Origin: an uncultured Pelagibacteraceae bacterium
GTDB lineage: Bacteria > Pseudomonadota > Alphaproteobacteria > Pelagibacterales > Pelagibacteraceae
Length of the DNA stretch: 64,000 nt
Direction of reading: 5' to 3'
NCBI GenBank assembly: GCA_902518165.1
Contig: CABYFB010000001.1
Location: 79,501 to 143,500, forward strand
Notes under the pieces: generated by a model
What the model was told of the DNA's origin: nothing
Databases searched by the model: none
The model's input: the letters and a program-made list of their open reading frames with translations, nothing else
Translations under genes and position numbers: made by a program
Shown here: positions 59,957-64,000 of the stretch, piece by piece
Numbering within the stretch: position 1 is the stretch's first letter
Layout of the letters: every line of letters begins with the position of its first letter

Positions 59957-60705
59957 AAAATTCATTATCTAAACGAAAGCTTAAGAGATACTCTAGACAA
60001 ATAATTCTTAAGGATATTGGTATATTAGGACAAAAGAAAATAATTAATTCAAAAGTTTTAATTGTAGGAATTGGTGGATTAGGTAGTCCAGTTGCAGATT
60101 TGTTGGCTAGATGCGGTGTAGGTTATATAGGTGCTATTGATCACGATAAAGTAGATATTTCAAATCTCCAAAGACAAATTTTGTATACTTCAAAAGATGT
60201 TGGAAAATTTAAGGTTGATATCTTTAAAAGAAGAATAAAATTAATTAACAGAGATGTAAAAGTCAAAATTTTAAAAGAAAAAGCATCAGAAAAAAATTTA
60301 AATAAAATTGTAAAAGATTTCGATATAATTGTAGATGGAACAGATAATTTTAAAACTAAATTTTTAATAAATAAATTTTCATTAAAATATAAAAGAAAAT
60401 TAATAGTTGGTGCTATTAGCAAATTTGATGGACATATTTTTTCATTCGATTTTAATAATAAATCAAGTCCATGTTTAAAATGTTTTTACCAGTCAGAACC
60501 TTCTGACGAAGTTTTAAATTGTGAAAGTGAAGGAATATTAGGAACTACATCAAATATAATTGGGAGTATGCAAGCAAATGAAGTTTTAAAAAACATAATT
60601 TCGTCAGATAAAAGTCTTCACTCATCAATTCTGATTATTAATCTGAAAAAACTTGAATTTAGAAAAATAAAATTTACTAAAAAAAAAGGTTGTTTGTGCA
60701 ATTAA
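59953..60705 (+). CDS. moeB: MoeB/ThiF-family adenylyltransferase
   Basis: A 250-residue E1-like enzyme, GTG start at 59953. It shows ERYSRQIIL-like RYSRQIILKDIG, the nucleotide fold LIVGIGGLGSPVADLLARCG, DHDKVDISNLQRQ and cysteines in SPCLKCFYQS and KGCLCN for zinc. MoeB adenylates the MoaD C-terminus in molybdopterin synthesis and ThiF the ThiS C-terminus in thiamine synthesis. The full-length zinc-binding form suggests MoeB, but substrate is uncertain; neither moaD nor thiS is nearby. Confidence 0.82.
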   Translation: MKNSLSKRKLKRYSRQIILKDIGILGQKKIINSKVLIVGIGGLGSPVADLLARCGVGYIGAIDHDKVDISNLQRQILYTSKDVGKFKVDIFKRRIKLINRDVKVKILKEKASEKNLNKIVKDFDIIVDGTDNFKTKFLINKFSLKYKRKLIVGAISKFDGHIFSFDFNNKSSPCLKCFYQSEPSDEVLNCESEGILGTTSNIIGSMQANEVLKNIISSDKSLHSSILIINLKKLEFRKIKFTKKKGCLCN

Positions 60706-61142
60706 TTTTCAAGATTTTAATCATTATATTTTTTACTTCTAATTCCATTTCTGAAAATAATGAAAAATTTTTAATGCTTAAAAATGATAAGGTAAACGTA
60801 AGATATGGCCCAAGTTTTGATTATCCAATAAAGTATATTTACAAGAAAATAAACTTGCCAGTAAAAGTGATTGATAAAAAAGAAAATTTTAGAAGAATAA
60901 TTGACAATAAAAAGAATGGTGGGTGGATACACATTTCTCAATTGAAGCAGTCAAAATCCTTTATAACTGTATCAAATAAAATTCTATTCAAAAAACCAAC
61001 TAAATTTTCTAAACCCTTGGCTAAAATAGAAACAGGAAGATTATTGATAGTTAAAAAATGCGAGAGAAATTGGTGCTTAGTAGAAACTAAAAGTTTTAAA
61101 GGGTGGGTTGACGAAGAAAATCTTTGGGGAAAAATCAACTAA
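60696..61142 (+). CDS. Secreted bacterial SH3-domain protein
   Basis: A 148-residue protein; I choose the GTG at 60696 (MQLIFKIL) over a TTG at 60690, both overlapping moeB. An N-terminal signal (LIFKILIIIFFTSNSIS) precedes two SH3-like repeats, with NVRYGPSFDYPIKYIYKK and GGWIHISQLKQ, then RNWCLVETKSFKGWVDEENLWG. It matches the DUF1058/SH3b proteins of alphaproteobacteria, possibly cell-wall or envelope binding. It is the last gene of the ubiE run. Confidence 0.8.
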   Translation: MQLIFKILIIIFFTSNSISENNEKFLMLKNDKVNVRYGPSFDYPIKYIYKKINLPVKVIDKKENFRRIIDNKKNGGWIHISQLKQSKSFITVSNKILFKKPTKFSKPLAKIETGRLLIVKKCERNWCLVETKSFKGWVDEENLWGKIN

Positions 61143-61168
61143 CCCTCTAAGTTATATATATTAACTAA

Positions 61169-61348
61169 TTATTTTTGTTGGACACAAACATCTTTGATCA
61201 CTGGAGAATTTGCACAATCAACACATTTAGTCTTTTGAACTATGCATCCATCATCAAGGACTTCAACATCAACTATTTTATCACACTTGGAACAAGTTGA
61301 AGAAATTGTTAATCCACATTTTTTACAATTATAATTTTCTATTTGCAT
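61169..61348 (-). CDS. Small cysteine-rich zinc-ribbon protein
   Basis: A 59-residue protein, ATG at 61346-61348, TAA at 61169-61171. It carries eight cysteines: C8 and C11, C19 and C22, C35, C42 and C45, and C55, three CxxC pairs, so probably one or two zinc sites or a rubredoxin-like iron site. I do not recognise a named family. Tandem Fur-like repeats lie 45-92 bp upstream of its start. It lies downstream of the katG-dioxygenase-DUF2061 run on the same strand. Confidence 0.7.
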   Translation of the reverse strand: MQIENYNCKKCGLTISSTCSKCDKIVDVEVLDDGCIVQKTKCVDCANSPVIKDVCVQQK

Positions 61349-61392
61349 ATATTAAAAATTAAATATGAAAAAATTATTTTCAACAAATATCC

Positions 61393-61440
61393 TTGCGAAT
61401 AATTATTATTTACGCATTTTTTTTGCGAATAATTATTATT
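61393..61440 (-). promoter_or_regulatory. Tandem 18-bp repeats, Fur-like operator candidate
   Basis: Two exact copies of TTGCGAATAATTATTATT at 61393-61410 and 61423-61440, start-to-start 30 bp, about three helical turns. They lie upstream of the zinc-ribbon gene. The AT-rich core resembles Fur-family boxes. A third, diverged copy is at 61482-61500. Confidence 0.6.
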
Positions 61441-61481
61441 ACTACTAATTATCCATATTAAATTTTTCTTAAATACTTATT

Positions 61482-61500
61482 GATAATGATTATTATTTAC
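61482..61500 (-). promoter_or_regulatory. Fur-box-like site
   Basis: GATAATGATTATTATTTAC matches the E. coli Fur consensus GATAATGATAATCATTATC at 15 of 19 positions by hand alignment. It overlaps the stop region of the DUF2061 gene and lies about 40 bp beyond the tandem repeats. AT-rich background raises the chance-match rate. Confidence 0.45.
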
Positions 61501-61735
61501 TTTTTGATCTACTTGCCCACCACTTATCTAAAATGAAATACCAAATAGAATTGGCAATTGGTTCTACAATTGCATCGGTCAAAGCTATCATAAAAGATAC
61601 ATCAGCTACTAACATCAAAACAGTTATAGCAATTGCAAAATGACCAACTGTATAAACAATTGTTCTTAAAATAGAGCCTCTGTTATTGGAATAAATCTGA
61701 CCGGCAGCTTTAAAAATACCGTTGGTAACTTCCAT
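61493..61735 (-). CDS. DUF2061 small membrane protein
   Basis: An 80-residue protein resembling DUF2061: RTIVYTVGHFAIAITVLMLVAD forms a membrane helix and IVEPIANSIWYFILDKWW a second. DUF2061 proteins have no assigned function. It overlaps the dioxygenase gene by one base (61735) on the minus strand. Confidence 0.75.
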   Translation of the reverse strand: MEVTNGIFKAAGQIYSNNRGSILRTIVYTVGHFAIAITVLMLVADVSFMIALTDAIVEPIANSIWYFILDKWWASRSKSK

Positions 61736-62331
61736 TATTCTTTAAACGGGCTTTCAAGAACACAAGCAACTAAGTGAACTCTAGCCTGTTCTCCTCCATT
61801 AAAAAAGTTATGATACTTTGTATTGTTAGTAATCCATACATGTCCATCTGCAGGCAAATGTTTTGCAACATTTTCAATGACCATTGAACAACCTGCATTA
61901 GTTACTATCGGAATATGCAGTCTACACTCTGGATCTTTGTGCCAGCTTAGCGTTGATCTTGGCTCTTTTAATAAAAGCCTTACTCTTCCTAGTTTAAATT
62001 TTTTACTAAGAATTTCATAAACCTCTTTAAAATAAGTTTTCTCAAACTCCGGTATCAACTGAGTATATTTCGATTCATCAATATCAATATCTCTTGAGAC
62101 TTCTTTGCCTGTCTCATCTGCAATAGTCCAATATCTACCTCTGATGTTGTTCCCTTCTATAGAGTCTTTGTTATTTGGAATTTGATTTAGAGGAATTGCA
62201 CCAAAGTGAGTAACACCTGGCGAATTAAATTTCTTTTTCTCTAAAATTAAATTTAAGTCATTTCGCAATCTATTTATATCAAACTTAATTTCAGGAACTT
62301 TATAAAAGTCTTCGAACGATAGTGATGTCAT
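61735..62331 (-). CDS. Aspartyl/asparaginyl beta-hydroxylase-like dioxygenase
   Basis: A 198-residue Fe(II)/2OG dioxygenase-like protein. Candidate facial triad H131, D133 (SWHKDPECRLHIP) and H174 (TKYHNFFNGGEQAR), with R184 as 2OG contact. It belongs to the Asp_Arg_Hydrox-type family; a substrate cannot be assigned. It lies 19 bp after katG and 1 bp before DUF2061 in the same direction. Confidence 0.75.
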   Translation of the reverse strand: MTSLSFEDFYKVPEIKFDINRLRNDLNLILEKKKFNSPGVTHFGAIPLNQIPNNKDSIEGNNIRGRYWTIADETGKEVSRDIDIDESKYTQLIPEFEKTYFKEVYEILSKKFKLGRVRLLLKEPRSTLSWHKDPECRLHIPIVTNAGCSMVIENVAKHLPADGHVWITNNTKYHNFFNGGEQARVHLVACVLESPFKE

Positions 62332-62350
62332 TTTTCCGCTTTCCTTAATA

Positions 62351-64000
62351 CTAGTTTAATCTTAAATCAAATCTATCTGCATTCATCACTTTGACCCATG
62401 CTGATACAAAGTCTTTAACAAATTTGTCAGATGAGTCTTTGCAGGCATAGACTTCAGCTAATGCTCTTAATTGAGAATTTGAACCAAAAATAAGGTCAAC
62501 TCTTGAACCTTTCCACTTAGTTTTTTTAGACTTTCTATCTTTACCAACAAAATATTGTTCAGATTTGTCAGATTCTTTCCAAGTAGTACTCATATCAAGA
62601 AGATTTACAAAATAATCTGTTGATAGAGTTCCAGGTTTTTTTGTGAAAACTCCATTTTTAGAACTATCATAGTTTGTATCTAAAACTCTCATTCCTCCTA
62701 CAAGAACTGTCATCTCTGGTGCCGTTAATCCCATTAATTGTGCCTTATCAATTAATTTTTCCTCAGCTGAAACATTAGATTTACCTTTTTTCATATAGTT
62801 TCTAAAACCATCCGCTTGCGGCTCAAGTAATCCAAATGAATTTACATCTGTTTGGTCTTGTCTTGCATCTCCTCTTCCAGGTGTGAATGGAACCTGAATT
62901 TTATGACCAGCTTTTTTTGCTGCCATTTCTATTCCTACATTTCCACCTAATACTATAAGGTCCGCCATTGAGACTGATTTTTTATTTGTATCAAATTTTT
63001 TCTTAATTTTTTGTAAAGCTTTAATAACCTTTGAAAGTTTTTTTGGGTTATTGACTTTCCAACTTCTTTGAGGCTCAAGCATAATTCTTGCTCCGTTTGC
63101 TCCACCTCTTTTGTCAGAACCTCTGTATGTAGAAGCAGAAGCCCAAGCCGTAGAAACTAAATTAGAAACAGAGATTTTTGATTTTGAAAGCTTTGATTTT
63201 AAATCTCTTATATCTTTTGATTTAAGTTTATATTTTGGTTTATCTATAGGATCTTGCCAAATTAATTGTTCTTTTGGTACTTCGCTACCCAAATAACATG
63301 CTCTTGGTCCCATGTCTCTATGAGTAAGCTTAAACCAAGCTCTTGCAAATGCATCAGCAAATTCATCTGGATTTTGATAAAAATGTTTTGAAATTGGTCC
63401 ATAACTTTTATCCATTCTCAAAGATAAATCAGTTGTTTGCATCATTGGAGGATGCATTTTACTTTTATCATGAGCATCAGGAACCATTTTAATTCTCTGA
63501 CCATTCTTTTTTGGAGTCCATTGAAATGCTCCAGCAGGTCCTTTTGTCAATTCCCATTCATGGTTAAATAAACAATCAAAGTAACCCATATCCCATTGTG
63601 TTGGTGTTTGTGTCCATGCTCCTTCAATACCACTACTTATTGCATGTACACCTTTTCCTGATTTGTAATTACTATTCCAACCAGTTGCTTGATCTTGAAT
63701 TCTTGATGCCTCTGGATCAGGTCCTTTATGTGATTCAGGTGCAGCACCATGAGATTTTCCAAAAGTATGACCACCAGCAACTAGTGCAACTGTTTCATAA
63801 TCATTCATTGCCATTCGTCCAAATGTTTCTCTAATATCATGAGCTGCTTCCAATGGGTCTGGATTAAAATCTGGACCTTGTGGATTTACATAAATTAATC
63901 CCATGTGAGAAGCCCCCAATGGTTGTTCAAGATCTCTTTTTCCGCTGTATCTCTTAACACCTAACATTTCTTTTTCTGAACCCCAGTAAATATCATCTTC
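62351..64000 (-). CDS. katG: Catalase-peroxidase KatG, C-terminal part (5' end outside window)
   Basis: Open in frame from 64000 to the stop at 62351; the first ~200 residues lie outside the window. KatG breaks down hydrogen peroxide with heme. Visible: [28 protein letters not shown] with the Tyr of the Met-Tyr-Trp adduct, proximal heme histidine in [19 protein letters not shown], and the C-terminal domain from about [26 protein letters not shown] to the end. The distal catalytic Arg-Trp-His lies upstream and cannot be checked. It heads the run katG, dioxygenase, DUF2061, zinc ribbon. Confidence 0.96.
   Translation of the reverse strand, partial: EDDIYWGSEKEMLGVKRYSGKRDLEQPLGASHMGLIYVNPQGPDFNPDPLEAAHDIRETFGRMAMNDYETVALVAGGHTFGKSHGAAPESHKGPDPEASRIQDQATGWNSNYKSGKGVHAISSGIEGAWTQTPTQWDMGYFDCLFNHEWELTKGPAGAFQWTPKKNGQRIKMVPDAHDKSKMHPPMMQTTDLSLRMDKSYGPISKHFYQNPDEFADAFARAWFKLTHRDMGPRACYLGSEVPKEQLIWQDPIDKPKYKLKSKDIRDLKSKLSKSKISVSNLVSTAWASASTYRGSDKRGGANGARIMLEPQRSWKVNNPKKLSKVIKALQKIKKKFDTNKKSVSMADLIVLGGNVGIEMAAKKAGHKIQVPFTPGRGDARQDQTDVNSFGLLEPQADGFRNYMKKGKSNVSAEEKLIDKAQLMGLTAPEMTVLVGGMRVLDTNYDSSKNGVFTKKPGTLSTDYFVNLLDMSTTWKESDKSEQYFVGKDRKSKKTKWKGSRVDLIFGSNSQLRALAEVYACKDSSDKFVKDFVSAWVKVMNADRFDLRLN

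Overview
The window is a very AT-rich, tightly packed alphaproteobacterial chromosome segment. Overlapping stop/start codons (TAATG, ATGA), intergenic gaps mostly under 100 bp, lysine/asparagine/isoleucine-rich proteins and the gene content all point to a SAR11-type (Pelagibacterales) streamlined marine heterotroph. The assignment comes from gene style and order, not from a database search. I see no insertion sequence, prophage, CRISPR array or rRNA. Both ends cut through genes: the 3' end of aroB on the left and the 5' end of katG on the right.

Layout, left to right. (1) 1-4024: aroB tail, bolA, then a J-domain protein followed by cobS and cobT. (2) 17185 down to 4016, minus strand: a glycosyltransferase, the classical thrS-infC-rpmI-rplT-pheS-pheT translation cluster, lepA, tRNA-Ser(GGA), gyrB and a RegB-like redox sensor kinase. 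(3) 17228-25739: an ABHD10-like hydrolase, glutamate synthase gltD-gltB, uppP and a drug/metabolite exporter. (4) 31181 down to 25754: a pyruvate dehydrogenase operon whose E1 carries its own lipoyl domain, followed by E2 and a gamma-butyrobetaine-dioxygenase-like enzyme. (5) 31293-38565: tRNA-Arg, a tiny membrane peptide, a hotdog thioesterase, a TAXI-type TRAP transporter with an intrinsic terminator between binding protein and permease, an aminotransferase and acetoacetyl-CoA synthetase. (6) 38728-42918: SUV3-like helicase, TerB protein, ferredoxin FdxA and CarD with a lysine-rich tail, facing a 27-residue H1-histone-like peptide. (7) 43103-52075: acyl-CoA synthetase beside tRNA-Leu(CAA), DedA-type protein, DsbB, Coq7, HNH nuclease, carboxylesterase, HIG1-like protein, TlpA, and argH-lptM-like-lysA-plsC. 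(8) 52072-61142: dnaA-dnaN, rpsT, mutM and the divergent ubiE-ubiB-coaBC-dut-moeB-SH3 run. (9) 61169-64000, minus: katG, an Asp/Asn-hydroxylase-like dioxygenase, a DUF2061 protein and a small cysteine-rich zinc-ribbon protein preceded by tandem Fur-like repeats.

Most of the window is core housekeeping: translation, replication initiation, nitrogen assimilation, central carbon entry and ubiquinone synthesis. The less ordinary material is in small genes and joints: the E1-lipoyl fusion, the H1-like peptide opposite lysine-tailed CarD, the operator repeats before the Cys-rich protein near katG, and several small proteins of 27-59 residues (H1-like peptide, LptM-like lipoprotein, membrane peptide, zinc ribbon).
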